A stretch of DNA of 64,000 nucleotides from Zygnema cylindricum (taxonomy: Eukaryota > Streptophyta > Zygnematophyceae > Zygnematales > Zygnemataceae), in the NCBI GenBank assembly GCA_037447655.1, contig JBBHKE010003462.1, positions 1 to 64,000 on the forward strand, read 5' to 3'. Positions 31,148 to 43,599 of the stretch are shown in pieces. Under the pieces are notes generated by a model. It had not been told where the DNA came from, searched no databases, and saw nothing but the letters and a program-made list of their open reading frames with translations. The number at the start of each line of letters is the position of its first letter. Positions within the stretch are counted from its first letter, which is position 1. Made by a program: the position numbers and the translations under genes.

Positions 31148-32182
31148 TGTAGAAATTAAAGGTTATTTTAGTATTTTCTAGGTTTTGTAAAATGCAGAAA
31201 AGAAGTAGAGGCTGTCTGCCTCTAACTCCTCTCTCCAGCTCCCACACTTGTCGTAGTCACTAAAAGTTGGAGAGGGAGATAGAGGCATGGCCGCCTATGC
31301 TATCTCGACGGGGATAGACATTAGGTTAGTAGATTTTACCAAAATATATTTGAGGGGCCCAAGATTTGAACCGGGTACCTACCATCCGTCAAAGTAGCTA
31401 GTAGCCGGTAGCCTTAGCCACCTAGTCTAAACCAGAGATGTATGATATAGCGTATGATAGTTATTTAAATGTTTACACATCGGCTATCTTCATTCAACGG
31501 GATATTTAGACATAGATACAGTTTGTAATGTACGGCGTACGGCACATCCGAAACGGATACCGCGCATTTTGTTTCAAAGGCGAAACAAATATTGCGCAAG
31601 TATTTATGACGGCCACGATTGTAATCCAGCTTGATCAGACGGCCACAAAGCATGCCGAGATTACGTAATAGGTTTTTGGCGGTTTGCCGTTGACGTCACA
31701 TCAATCGCCACGTGGCACAAACACGTTGGATTACGGCATCTTTAGGGATTCCAGGAAAGAATCCAAAAATGACATGTGTCGACTTTTGGCCATGTCGTAC
31801 AATGGCCGTACATAAAGTACAACGGCACGTGTACCTTTATGTACGATACACTATTATGCTTGGTGCCGTACTTCAGTAGATAGAGTTTTAGAGAGAGATA
31901 GGACTTAGAAAAATTTGATAGACTGGACCTTCTCTCCCAAAGAGCTGCTGTACAAAAAGGTCAACTTTGACCCTTCATAACTTACTGCTCAGGGGAGCAA
32001 ATTCAGAGATTCTTTTTGCTATCGACTCAGGGGAGTCTTGCCTTTACAGGGGTAAAGGTGGTCAGAGTTTTTGTCTGCCAGGGTGGCAGTTATTCTTGCT
32101 GAAACACAAAGGGGTCAGGGTTATCTTAGAGGCTTCGTGTGAGCTGCCTACTCTGAGGTCCTATGGAGGTCTCAGAGTTGCA
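31148..32182 (+). repeat. 5' LTR of element M
   Basis: TGTAGAAATT...GAGTTGCA, 1035 bp. Antisense tRNA-like segment at 31350-31435: on the minus strand, GGTTCAAATCT (complement of 31362-31372) is an exact B-box consensus and TGGCTAAGGC upstream resembles an A box. It contains CCACGTGGC, a GTAC cluster and GGTCAACTTTGACC. The in-LTR ATG is at 32163. Confidence 0.92.
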
Positions 32183-35100
32183 GGTTATGGGCCCACCATC
32201 TAGGGTGCCCATATTCAATGGAGCTCGCTTCATATACTGGGAAAGTATGATGACAGGAGCTTTATGTGAGAAACGGTTTTGGGGAATAGTGAGTGGACGG
32301 GTGAGGCGTCCATCCAGTCTTGGAATACCTCCAGGGTTTATATGAGGCAAATTCACTAGAGATGCAGATCCATCTTCAGCAGCGGAGACAAAGGAAGGAG
32401 AGGTGGTGGACAAAGGAAAGGAGAAGGAGACAGTCACAGAAATAGCAACCGGTTCGACATTCATGTCACATATTCCGAGAAACGAGGAGAATGATATCGA
32501 TACCTGAACTACAACAATATGGCGGCTAAGCACTTCATCCTCTGCCATCTTACTCAAGAGCTTGCATCTCCCAATTTGCAGGTAGAGAGGGCATCAAATC
32601 TTTGGGTGGCTCTCATAGAGATGTACCGAAGTGGTACGATTAAGCAACAACAGTTGGCTGATCAGAAAATTAAGGAGTATGTATATAAAGGAGGGAAGAT
32701 GTTGGATTTTTGCAATGAGCTTGCCACACTTTTCATGGAACTAGAGAGTGCTGGAAAAGTATTTAGTGAAAAGGAAAAGGTTAACTGTTTATTGATGAAG
32801 TTACCCGATGAGTTCGAGAATATAGTCAACCGTGTGCAGGACTTGGCGGACTCAAGGTGGATTTGGAATTCAGTGGTAGGGATGATTCTCGTTTGGGAGA
32901 ATACATTTGAGATCTGAAGGAGAGGAAAGAGTGGGCAAGCTTTGGCAGCTGGGACCGATTGGAAAAACAATGATTCCAGAAAACAGGCTGGAAATTATCG
33001 AGGGGAGGGGCGAAAAAATCAGACCGAGGAGTTCGGACCAAGGACTCCCAAGGGTTTGTGCCATTTTTGTAAGAAACCAGGGCACTATATGGCTGAATGA
33101 ACTAAGTTAACCGAGCTACGGTTAAAGGAGGGGGAGACCGGTGGATCCTCGAGAGGAAAGAAAAAGGCCCTTTTGACAGAGGTACATGAGGCGGAATCCG
33201 AGGACAAGGACGATGAACTCCTATTGGATGAGGAGTTGGAAGCGAAAAACGAGGTCAAAATTCCACGAAAGCAGAATGTGCTTTCGGTGGATTGAAAGGT
33301 GAAGCAGGCTAGATTGTAGACTCAGGTGCATCAATGCACATGTGTAAAGATAAACACATGTTCACTCAGATAAAAAAGATTCCCACCGTAGAGATAGAGT
33401 ACGGGGATGGGAGGATAGTCAATACTACTCTTGTAGGATCGGTAGATCTAAAAGTGTTAGTAGCAGGAAAGACATCTATAGTTACATTCTCCGATTTATT
33501 GTTTATTCCGGAGCTGAACAAAAACCTCATCTCTACATCTGTATTAGATGATAATGGTTTTGATACTAGCACTAAGAAAGGAGTCTTTACTGCTAGTTTT
33601 GAGGAGGAAGTTTATTTCACTGCTGAAAAAAGGTAGCCAAGGGATGTTTAGGTTGATTTTAAGCAATGAAAAGAAGAAACTTTATTATGTTGGTGTTCAT
33701 GATATAATGTTGTGGCATAAGAGGCTTAGGCCTGTGAATCTAGATAAGTTAAGAGAGATGAAAAAGATGGGAGTAGTGGAAGGGATTCAATTTGGTGAAA
33801 GTGAGAATCTAAGTGATTGTAGTGGATGTGCTCAAGGTAAAGCACACAGGTTACCCTTCGCAAAAACTGCCACCTATAAGGGAGAAAAGATTCTAGATTT
33901 AGTACACACAGATATTTGGGGGCCGGCCAGAGTGCCATCACCCGGGGGGAAGAGATTTATGATGACTATCACTGATGATTGGTCTCGGTATTCTAGGGTG
34001 TATTTTTTGAAAAATAAGTCAAAGGCTCAGGAATGTTAAACAATATAAAGCATGGAGTGAAAAACTCCATGAAACCTCAATGAAGAGAGTAAGGAGTGAC
34101 AATGGTGGAGAGTATACCTCTAACTAGTTTGAGGATTTTTGAGAGAAGATCGAGTGCAACACCAAAAAACAGTTCTTGAAAATCCTGAGCAGAACAGTGT
34201 AGCTGAAAGATTAAATAGAACACTGAGTGATAGTGCTAGGAGGATGCTGTCAGATAAGAAGATAGGAAAGAAGTTTTGGGCGGAAGCAATGAACTTTGCA
34301 AATTATCTTAAGAATAGAGTTCTTACTTCAGCAGTAAAAGGCCAAACACCCTATGAGAGATGGACAGGTCGAAAACCAGATGTTTCACACTTAAAGGTTT
34401 TCGGTAGTCAATTGTTCAGTTTAGACACAGATCGATCAAACTGGAAGTTAGACCCAAAATGAAAACCATGATATCTACTATGATATGATGAAGATGTAAA
34501 AGGAAATAGAGTCAATGATCTCAAGAGAGAAGATATAATCCTAGTGAAGCATATAGTGGTTATGGATGAAGGGAAATCAATAGATCTTGTAAAGCATACA
34601 AGACAGTCAGAATCAGATTTGAGTCAAAAAAATCGAATGACTTTGAGCTTCCTCACTATCCAAGATTTCATGAAGATGATGATCTTGCACGTACAGATCT
34701 GATTGAGAAGGACCCAATTGTGGAACCCCTAGTATGAACTCCAACCGAAGCGAAAGACTTATTGGAAATAAACCCGGAAGCAAGGGAAAGGGGAGAAGTA
34801 GAAACTATGCGGAAGAATCCAAGGGAGCCATCTATTCCAGCAACGGAGTTTGACGGAGGAAGAAAAAGGAGCAAAAGATTGCAAGAGAGACAAGTAAACA
34901 ATAAGGTAACCAAACTCTCTCACCTCGATGAAACTCAAACTTATATGAGGCAACGACTTGACCTGAGAGAAACCGATAGAAGATAGCCATTAATGAGGAG
35001 ATGGCCTCAATTATGGCGGCCGATACATGAGAATTGGTGAATTTTCCTAGTGACACGAATCTAATTGGGTGTAAGTGGGTATTTAAGCAGAAAAACTCAA

Positions 35101-36552
35101 CCCGGATAACACCATTGAGCGCTATAAGGCTCTGTTAGTGGCGAAATGATTTACCCAGAAAGAGGGAATTGACTATGAGGAGTCATTTGCCCCGGTCGTT
35201 AGGTTTCCTTGCGTCTGTATACTTCTCAGTCTGGCGGTAGCAGAAGACATGGAAGTATATCAGATGGACATCAAGACGGCCTTCCTACATGAAAACTTAG
35301 AATAGGAGATTATTATACGACATCCCGAGAGATAAGTGGAGCAAGGGGAGGAGAGCACTGTATGATGATTGATCAAATCTTTGTATGGGTTGAAACAGGC
35401 GCTCTAACAATGGAATAAGAACTCCAACAATGGAATAAGAAGCTTGATGAGTTTATTACACGTTTAGGATATATTTTTGGAACAGCTCAGATCACTCGAT
35501 TAAATTGTTTGAAGATGAGGAAGGAATTATTTTTATAACAATTTATGTTGATGATTAGCATGGTTTAAGAAAATCTGAGGATAAAATTAATAAGTTGAAA
35601 AATGATCTAAAAGGAAGATTTGAGATGAAGGATATGGGCGAAGAAAGGTATATTTTTGGAATTCAGGAAGAGAGAGACAAAGATAGAAAGATAATAAGAT
35701 TAACTCAAAAGAAAGCCATTGGAAACATATTAAAAAGATTCCAAATGGACAAGGCTAATAGTTGTACCACACCCATGGAACTAAAGAAAGGAAATGAGGG
35801 GAGTGTGGAAGAGGAAGTTATTATCTTGGATGATGAGTTAGGCCTTGAAGAGAAAAGATTTATGTAGAAAATTTCTTATAAGCAAATAGTGGACAGCCTA
35901 ATATATTTCATGAATTGTACCTGGTCGGACAAAGCCACTGCTGTAGGAGTACTAAGTACGAATCTGAATGCTCAGACTAAGAAGGATAGGGAGGCAACTA
36001 AGAGAGTCCTTAGATATCTCATAGGGACTAGGGATCTATGGTTGCATTTGGGTGGGAAGAATAATGACATCACCGCTTGGAGTGATGCCAACTATAGGGA
36101 TGCTCCTATGAGGAGATGCACGTCTAGACATGTATTGTTTGTGGGTGATGGGGCTTGCTGCTGGAGCAGCAAGCAGCAAAACGTCATTGCTCACTCCACC
36201 ATGGTGGCTGAGTACATGGCTTCTAGCTCTGCTGTAAAAGAATTAATGTGGGTGAAGTCTTTGCTTAATGAGCTTGGTCATCTTAAAAATAGTGTCAAAA
36301 AGGTGTTTTGTGATAATCAGGCAGTCATTGCCATTTCTGCCAATCTTAAACATCACTTTCAAGCGAAAGACATCGACATTAGTCTTAGCTTAGTTAGGGA
36401 GAAAGTAGAAAACAAGATAATCAGTTTGGAGTATAAACCATGTAGTGAAATGGTAGCAGATATAATGACCAAACTTGTGCCTTCCCCTAAACTAATTTTC
36501 CGAAAGGAGAAGTGTAGTCTTAAATTAAAGAGTGACTAGAAAATAAGCAGAG
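32183..36552 (+). pseudogene. Element M gag-pol, decayed
   Basis: Gag (32163-33300): MEVSELQVMGPPSRVPIFNG, helices, knuckle CHFCKKPGHYMAE* with the last Cys codon lost. Protease (33334-33636) has SGASMHMC and EIEYGDGRIV. Integrase (33640-34470) has CSGCAQGKAHRLPF, HTDIWGP, SDNGGEYTS and AERLNRTL. RT (about 34990-35870) is badly broken; the YVDD box reads YVDD followed by a stop. RNase H (35889-36539) is open but altered, with TAWSDANYRDAPMRRC. Too many stops to be functional. Confidence 0.9.
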
Positions 36553-36791
36553 TGTAGAAATAAAGGTTCTTTTAGTATATTCTAGGTTTTGTAAAAGATA
36601 AAAATGCAAAAAAGAAGCAGAGGTAGTCTACCTCTAACTCCTCTCTTCAGCTCCCACACTTGTCGCAGTCACTGAAAGTTGGAGAGGGAGCTACAGCCAT
36701 GGCTACCTACGTTATCCAGAGGGAGACAGACAGTAGATTGGTAGATTTTCCAAAATAGTACTTAGCGGATCCATGATTTGAATCTATTACC
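36553..36791 (+). repeat. Partial 3' LTR of element M
   Basis: First 239 bases of M's LTR, ending ATTACC at the border with N. The remainder should lie beyond N but is not found. Confidence 0.85.
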
Positions 36792-37799
36792 AGTTGAAAT
36801 TACTAGATTTATAAGATATTTTCTAGGTCTAAATACATCAGTAAAATAAGAAAAAAAAAGGGCGGACAGACTGCCTCCACCTCCTCTCTCTAGCCACCAT
36901 ACTTGTTGTAGTCACTAAATGATAGAGAGGGTGGTTGAGCCATGGCTGCCTTAGTTCAACAGACAGGACTAAAGAGTGACTTATATCACTCTTAACAAAA
37001 GGTTGAGTCCGACTGGACTCGAACCTCTGACCGGTAGAGTACGCCGTAGCCGTTAACCCTAACCACTATGTCGTAGAAGTCCATTAAAGTACATGGGGTT
37101 TGATACATATTTAAACTTATACATTAACTTGAAACTGATTAACTAAAATGTGAAATAAGGAATATTGAACTAGTTAAAGTTTCAGTGCGGACTTCATTTG
37201 GCACTAAACAAATGAATGAGACATTTGTTTCGACGGCTGACATTTAATGTCAGATTTAATCTGACACCATATATCTCTGCCGGGATCGCGGAATGGTCAA
37301 TTTGGCATTTATAGACGTGGCATGACTTGGCGCCACGTGGAAAGATAACATTTGTTCGCAGGAATTCCAAAGAACATACGGACGAGTGGAAGGATGACAC
37401 ACGTCCTGTTAGTGGCCTTATCGTACATAGGCCGTACAGAAAAGACGTTCACCGTAGTACATTTTTGTACATTACAGTCGTGTGATTGGTTCGTACTTCA
37501 GTAGATAGGCGTTGTGAGAGGGGTTTAGGACTAAGGAAAATTTGTTAGGTATCCACCTCTCTCTTAGAGAGCTTTGTATAAAATTGGCATTGTTGTCAAC
37601 TCATAACTTATTGGCTGGTCGGCCGTTTTCAGAGATATCTTTTTGCTACGAATTCGGGGGAGTCACAGATGCACAATTGTGCACTCACACTGTCAGTTTC
37701 TCTTCTTAGGCAGCAGTGGTTGTGGCTTGAAGTGGGTTAGTTAAAAACTATATAGAGGCTTCCTAAATTCTGTAGTCCAATGGAGGACACAGAATTGCA
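36792..37799 (+). repeat. 5' LTR of element N
   Basis: 1008 bp, ending AATTGCA before a primer-binding site with one mismatch (CGTTATGGGCCCACC). The antisense tRNA-like segment at 36997-37070 has GGTTCGAGTCC (complement of 37015-37025) and TTTT. The gag ATG is at 37780, again 20 nt from the LTR end. Confidence 0.9.
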
Positions 37800-39718
37800 C
37801 GTTATGGGCCCACCCTCTAGGGTGGCCACCTACAATGGATCTGGATTCATCTATTTGGAAGCCATAATGATGGGGGCTTTGTGCGAAAAACGATACTGGG
37901 GTATCGTTTGTGGACAAGTGAATCGTCCACCTTCAGGAACTTCACCAAGATTTGGAGGAGTAAGGTTTCCTGCAGTAGCGAGTGCTTCAGCGGAAGAGGT
38001 AGATGATGGAGACAGCAGTCTGTCTAAAAAGGGGAAAGGGAAGGAGACACCCCTCACTCCTATTGCCACGGTACCAGGAGCGGCGGCCGTGAAGACCGCA
38101 GATAACGATACTCAAATGTGGGAAGACCATAACATGGCTGCGAAGAACTTCATTCTAAGGCACCTCACTCAAGCTTTGGCCACCCCTCACCTTCACATTT
38201 ATAAGGCCGAAGAGTTGTGGGTGAGTTTGGTGGAGATCTATAGAGCTGGTACTATTTGGGAGCTCTATTTGGCTGAGCAAAAGCTAGTAAGTTACATTTA
38301 CAAAAGAGGAAAGATATTAGATTATTGTAATGACTCTCTTGTTTGTATATAGAGATGGAAAGTGTCGGGTGGACACGTACAATGAAGATGAAAGTTTACA
38401 CTCTCATCATGAAGTTACCAGACGAGTACGAGAACATAGTGTATCGCGTACAGGAAATGAGTGATAGTTCATGGAAGTGGAATAGATTGGTCCAGATGAT
38501 ACTTCTGCAGTAAAACACAATGGAGATTAGAAGAGGAGGAAAGAGAATTTAAGCTCTAGCTATACGAGGGGAACGATGGGGGAAGGATTCGAAGAAACTG
38601 TACAAAGGGGAAAGAGATCAGTTTGGAGGACTGAGGCCTCCAAAGGGTCTTTGTCATTTTTGAAAAAAGCCGGGACACTTCATAACAGATTGTGTCAAGC
38701 TGTCCAAGCTGTGGCTCTAAAAGAACCGTGGAGGGGGTCCTTCCAAAGGGAAGAAGAAAGCACTTGTGGTCACAAAAGTGAAAGGAGAAACCGAGGATGA
38801 GTCATCTGAGGAAGAGGATGGGGAGCTTTTATTTGACGAGAGTCTGGAGGAGAAGGAGATCCCTCAAAAACATAAGTGTGCTCTCGGAGCATTTCGGGAA
38901 GCTCCAGAGGAAGGATGGATCATCAACTCAAGTGCATCCATGCATATGTGTCGTGATAAGCATCTCTTTACTAAGCTAAGAAAAATCCTTATTGTAGAGA
39001 TAGATTATAGGGATGGGAGAGTGGTTACAACAGATCTAGTAGAATCAGTAGATCTGAAAGTCTTAGTGGAGGGAAAAACTTTTATACTCACCTTCTCTGA
39101 TATACTCTACATTCCTTAGCTGAGTACAAATCTTGTCTCTACATCGGTGTTAGATGACAAAGAGTTTGATACCTGCACTAGAAAGGGAGTCTTCACAGCT
39201 AAGTATGGGGATGAAGTTTACTCCACGACAGATAAGGGTAGCCAAGGAATGTTACGGCTTAACCTGAGTAATGAAAAGAAGAATGCTTACAATGTTGGTG
39301 TTCCAAAGTTGATGATTCAGCATAAGCAATTGGGGCATGTGCTTTTTGATACGTTGAGGGAAATGATAAAGCTTGGGGTAGTAGAAGGCATTAAGTTTGG
39401 GGATAATGAAATGATGAATGATTGTAGTGGCTTTGTTCAAGATAAGGCTTGCAAACTTCCTTTTCCGAGAGCCGCCACATATAGAGGTGAGAAGGTAATA
39501 GATCTAGTCCACACAGATATCTAGGGACTTGCAAAAGTACCTTCGGTTGGAGGAAAGAGGTTTATGTTGACAATAACCGATGACTGGTCTAGATAATCTA
39601 GAGTCTACTTCATAAAAACAAAGTCTAAAACATCTACTTAGTTCAAAGAATATAAAGCATGGAGTGAGAAGTTCCATGGAACCCCCATTAAGAGAATAAT
39701 GAGTGATAATGGGGGGCG
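37780..39718 (+). pseudogene. Element N gag, protease and first half of integrase
   Basis: Open 37780-38352: MEDTELHVMGPPSRVATYNGSGFIYLEAIMMGALCEKRYWG through the UBN2-like helices, then stops. The knuckle at about 38660 reads CHF*KKPGHFITDC. Protease has NSSASMHMC, so the catalytic Asp is Asn. Gag-pre-integrase has altered Cys/His (QHKQLGHVLFDTL, CSGFVQDKA). Integrase reaches SDNGG and stops at the ATATA duplication of gypsy T. Confidence 0.88.
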
Positions 39719-39723
39719 ATATA

Positions 39724-40690
39724 TGTAACACTAATAGCGGATCGACCTTGTTCGTAAAGGGTATTTAGGTGTTATGATTATAGAGTACTAAATTTGGTAG
39801 ACGTCCGCGAAAGAATCACGTGATTTGGAAATATATATCAAGTTATAGAGATAAGTGTATTTAGGCGACAACGTGGGGTCTAAATAACAAACAGGTATCA
39901 TTGAAACGGGTTAAGGGTCAAATTAGTACTAAAATTTCGCGTGCACGTTTCATAATGTTCTAATGAAACGTTTAGTATGCACGGTGGTTTGTTTCCTACA
40001 ATTTTTAGTAAGAAACGTCACTTTCACTTAAGGGAATTTCGTAGGACGTTTCGCGTGCGAAATTTGTGACGCAAGATCGTGCGAAGTCGCGTTTCGTTTG
40101 GGGCGCACTTTTGCACGTAAATGTTACGTAGTGAAACGTAGCGCTTGATTGGTTAGTAAAGTGCTACGTAGTTGGTAAGAGATTTCGCACGTTTTTGCAT
40201 TGGTCAATCCGAGTGCCAGCTGATCAATGATTGGCCCAGGTAAAAGCCTGTTAAAATGGAGCGTTGACTCTGGCCTGGTTAGTCCACAGCGATGATGGAT
40301 AAATAGTGAAGTCTAAGAGGAGAGTAAACATCTTTTCCTTTAGGAAAACTTTGTGGAAATTTTGACTTATCTTGGTCTTGAGCGATTAAAACCAAATTGG
40401 AGCATTGACATTTCGGCATTGAAATCTCTTACAAACTAATTAGTGTTTTAGTTGTTAAGAGATAGAATTATTTAGAGAGGAGAGTAAAGTAAAACACTTT
40501 AATAAGAAGGGTTGAGCCACGAGGGCAAGAGACCAAGCTAATGTTATGTGGACAAAAGCTTCTTCTAATTTAAAGTTTATCCTTATGTGAGTGCTTTCCA
40601 ATGTGGATGTGTATTTTCCAATGTGTGGAATGTGTGGTTGAAATTGATTGAAGTAATGGGATTTTGTGAGAGGTTAGAAATCCTATTACA
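39724..40690 (+). repeat. 5' LTR of gypsy T
   Basis: TGTAACACTA...CTATTACA. Rich in GAAACGT and GCGTGCACG-type words between about 39930 and 40160. It carries 16 bases (around 39774-39789) absent from the 3' LTR. No tRNA-like segment was noticed. Confidence 0.94.
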
Positions 40691-40692
40691 TA

Positions 40693-40704
40693 TGGTATCA
40701 AAGC
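40693..40704 (+). other. Primer-binding site of T (3' end of initiator tRNA-Met)
   Basis: TGGTATCAAAGC, two bases after the LTR, complementary with one mismatch to the 3' end of plant initiator tRNA-Met (TGGTATCAGAGC). This is the conventional mode, unlike the copia elements around it. Confidence 0.88.
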
Positions 40705-41474
40705 TTTGGTTAGAAACCAAGGAGAAGTTTGCTCACTCGAATATCGACAGCCGTGACCGATGAGGGTGCTCTAATCTGTGTCGGTAGAACCACAATGTGA
40801 AGTGGCACGGGATTGGAGGGAAACTGGGTGATCACACTGCCACGGGCCGCTGGTTAGATGTGGGGTGTGTTCAGGTCCTAAGGACTAAAGGCATGGTGGG
40901 CAGTGTAGCCACCGTTGAAGTTCACTCCAATTACTTAGAGGCCAAACAAACTTGCCTTCTTTTATCAATGATTCATGTGTAAAAGGAGGACTTGAAGCCA
41001 TAAAGGGTGAGGATGTGAGGATTAGAGTACAAAAGATCCTGATGTAGTGGGAAATGGGAAATTTGCTAATGGTGGAGAAAGAAAGTGGAGCACTTTACTT
41101 CTTCAAAAGCAAAGGAGTCCAGAAATGACTTAAAACTTTTCAAACCTTAAATTGTTACCATTGAGAGCTTTTCAATTTTGCTGTCGCAAAATTTATGGTT
41201 GAACCTTACCTTTAAGAGCTTTCAATTTTGCTGTTGCAAAATTTGTGGGGAAATTTTTACCTTTTTGCATTAATGTTTGGGAAATTGAAGAATTGAATTT
41301 GCACTAACTTACTTTTAATATCTTATTGATTTCTCAGATTTTGATATTTTTCAACGGGTTTGTTAAGGAGAAGAAGTCTTGGATTGGAGCAATCAGAGGA
41401 CTTCAAACTTGCAGCAAAATTCTTTGGGAAATTATATTATATCTTTCTTTTTACTCGATTTCATTTTTGTGATA
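40705..41474 (+). other. T leader, non-coding
   Basis: Sequence between the primer-binding site and the first gag-like ATG. No coding similarity seen; it holds a short repeated TTTCAATTTTGCTGT(T/C)GCAAAATTT motif near 41171-41250. Confidence 0.6.
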
Positions 41475-42700
41475 ATGGCAAATTCAACATGGAAACGTGA
41501 AATGGAAAATGCCTTGAATGTTTTGAATAAACAAAGTGTGAAATTGGTAAAATTATTTAATAATCATGTTGCTATTGTGGAATGAAACAATTTCCGAATT
41601 GAAAAGTGAATTGAAAGTTGTTAAGGAAAATGAAAATGTTTCAAATGAGAAATTGGATGAGTTCATTAACTTAATTCAGACGAAGAATGATGCTGATGAC
41701 CAAAAGGGTGAGAGTAGTAAAAAGAATTCCAGTTTTAGGGAGGATGATCATGAGAGACCTAATAAGATAAGAGATCTGAAATTGCCTATTAGTGAGGAAC
41801 CATCCTTTGATGGTAAGAAGATTGGTATTGGATGATTCAATTTTTCATATGGAGTATTATTTGGAATCTACGAACTGTGATCGTGATGATTACACTTCTT
41901 TTGCTGTAAGCTGTCTGAAAGGTGATGCTCAGATTTGGTATTACACTCAGAGGAGGTCTAATTTGATTCCTGATAATGGTGATTGGTAAACTTTAAAAAA
42001 CGCGATCAAATTGCGTTTCTTGTCTATCGGTTATAAATCGATAATGGAAGAAAAGTGGTTGAACTGTAAGCAGACTAGATCTGTGAAATATTATATTGTG
42101 GAATTTGACTCATCTAGCATTCATGTCATAGGTTTGACTGATGAAATGGTTAGGTTGCATTTCTTGAACTATCTGAATCATATACTCAAATCAGAACTGA
42201 AACATCAAAAATTTATTGATTTGAAGGAACTACAAGATAAGTCATTGGAATTAGAGGATCAGTTGGGGTATAATCATGAAACTCGATCACTCAGGGGAAA
42301 TTTCAATGAAGTATTAGAGTGGGGTGAGGAGGAATTTGAGGAAAAATGTATGAATGTAGGTCTGGTTAATAGGCAGAATATCTTCACGGGAAATCAGAGG
42401 GGTGTACAAAATGTTAATGCGGGAAATAAATTTCAGAATAAAGGGGCTACATTAAGAGTCCTAAACTGAACATTAATGCACAACAACCTAATTTTACCAT
42501 TTCCACATGCACTATTTGTCATAAAAGAGTTCATAGGGCATCTGAATGTGCACAACTGAAAAAAATTAACTGTTATAACTGTGGAGAGGAGGGACATTTC
42601 AGCTGAGAATGAACAAAACTGAAAAAGAAAGTCACTTGTTTTAAATGCGGAGGTCCAGATCATTACGTTAAGGACTGTACAGATAAGGGATCTCTTAAAA
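41475..42700 (+). pseudogene. Gypsy T gag with three zinc knuckles
   Basis: Several overlapping frames (41475-41585, 41566-41835, 41792-41989, 42011-42469) together resemble a gypsy gag: a helical N-terminus, then YYLESTNCDRDDYTSFAVSCLKGDAQIWY and a retrotrans_gag-like stretch. Near 42508-42680 lie three consecutive CX2CX4HX4C motifs: CTICHKRVHRASEC, CYNCGEEGHFS(stops) and CFKCGGPDHYVKDC. The middle one is broken by stops. Frames change about four times. Confidence 0.8.
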
Positions 42701-42794
42701 CAGTTGATGCCAATGAAGGTCTTCAAGAAGATATTGCATTATACTTAGCTGAGCAGTAAGCCCAAGAGGTAGGAAACGGAAAGGACTAGCTGAA

Positions 42795-43440
42795 AGTCCT
42801 CAGTTTAGTCGATCAAATCCAGAGGTCAAGGAGTTAACTCTTGAGGGCAAGCTAATGAATGGAAAGGCTAGGATAGCTGAATTTATTATGATGCTAACTA
42901 CACTCCATAGTTTGAACAATCGTTCTGATGAAACTCTTAACAACAGACCTATGTTAAGACAGTTAAGTAACAATAACACCAAACACAGTTTGATCACATT
43001 TGAGTCTTTAGTGGAAGGAAAACCATTCAGAGTTATGGTAGATTCAGGTGCTACACATAATTTTATTTCACATAAGTTTTTTGAGGAAAATAAAATTCCT
43101 ACAGTCATAAGGGAAAAACCTTTACATGTTCAAGTTGCAAATGGTAATAAGTCCACATTAGATTTATAAACTGACACAATGGAAGTTGATATCCAAGGTC
43201 ATAAAATGAAAGTTGTGTGTGAAATAATGAATTTGGGTAGTGAGGAGCTAATACTGGGAAAGACTTGGCTAACTGAACATAACCCTCAAATTAATTGGGA
43301 AACAAACACCTTGAAAGTGAAGTCTGAAAACGGTGGAAGGTTTTACAAGCATTACCTTCGAAGAAGTTGTATAGGAATCATATAAATAACATAACCAAGT
43401 TGGGAGTGGAAGGTTTGATTTCTGCTTAACAATTTGAAAA
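42795..43440 (+). pseudogene. Gypsy T protease
   Basis: Retropepsin-like region with VMVDSGATHNFISHKFF (about 43036-43085) and ILGKTWLTEHNPQINW (about 43250-43300), the usual gypsy protease start and end motifs. A stop separates the two halves at about 43168. Confidence 0.85.
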
Positions 43441-43599
43441 GCAATTAAAAGATAAAACAAATCATGCTTTCTTGTTATTAGTAACTAAGGTAGTTACTAA
43501 TAAAGGGGGGGGGAGAAAACACTAACATTGATGTCATTCCTAAATCAAACACCACTAAAACTCTTGAAAAACAAAAATCTGATTTTGTAACGGACATTA

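Larger units (their letters stand above)
31148..36791 (+). mobile_element. Copia element M, 3' LTR interrupted by N
   Basis: 5' LTR 31148-32182 (1035 bp), primer-binding site 32183-32197, gag-pol pseudogene to 36540, polypurine-like tract, then a 3' LTR start at 36553 that breaks at 36791 where N begins. It shares its LTR subfamily with E. AAAAT (31143-31147) is the left target sequence; the right one is lost. Confidence 0.9.
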
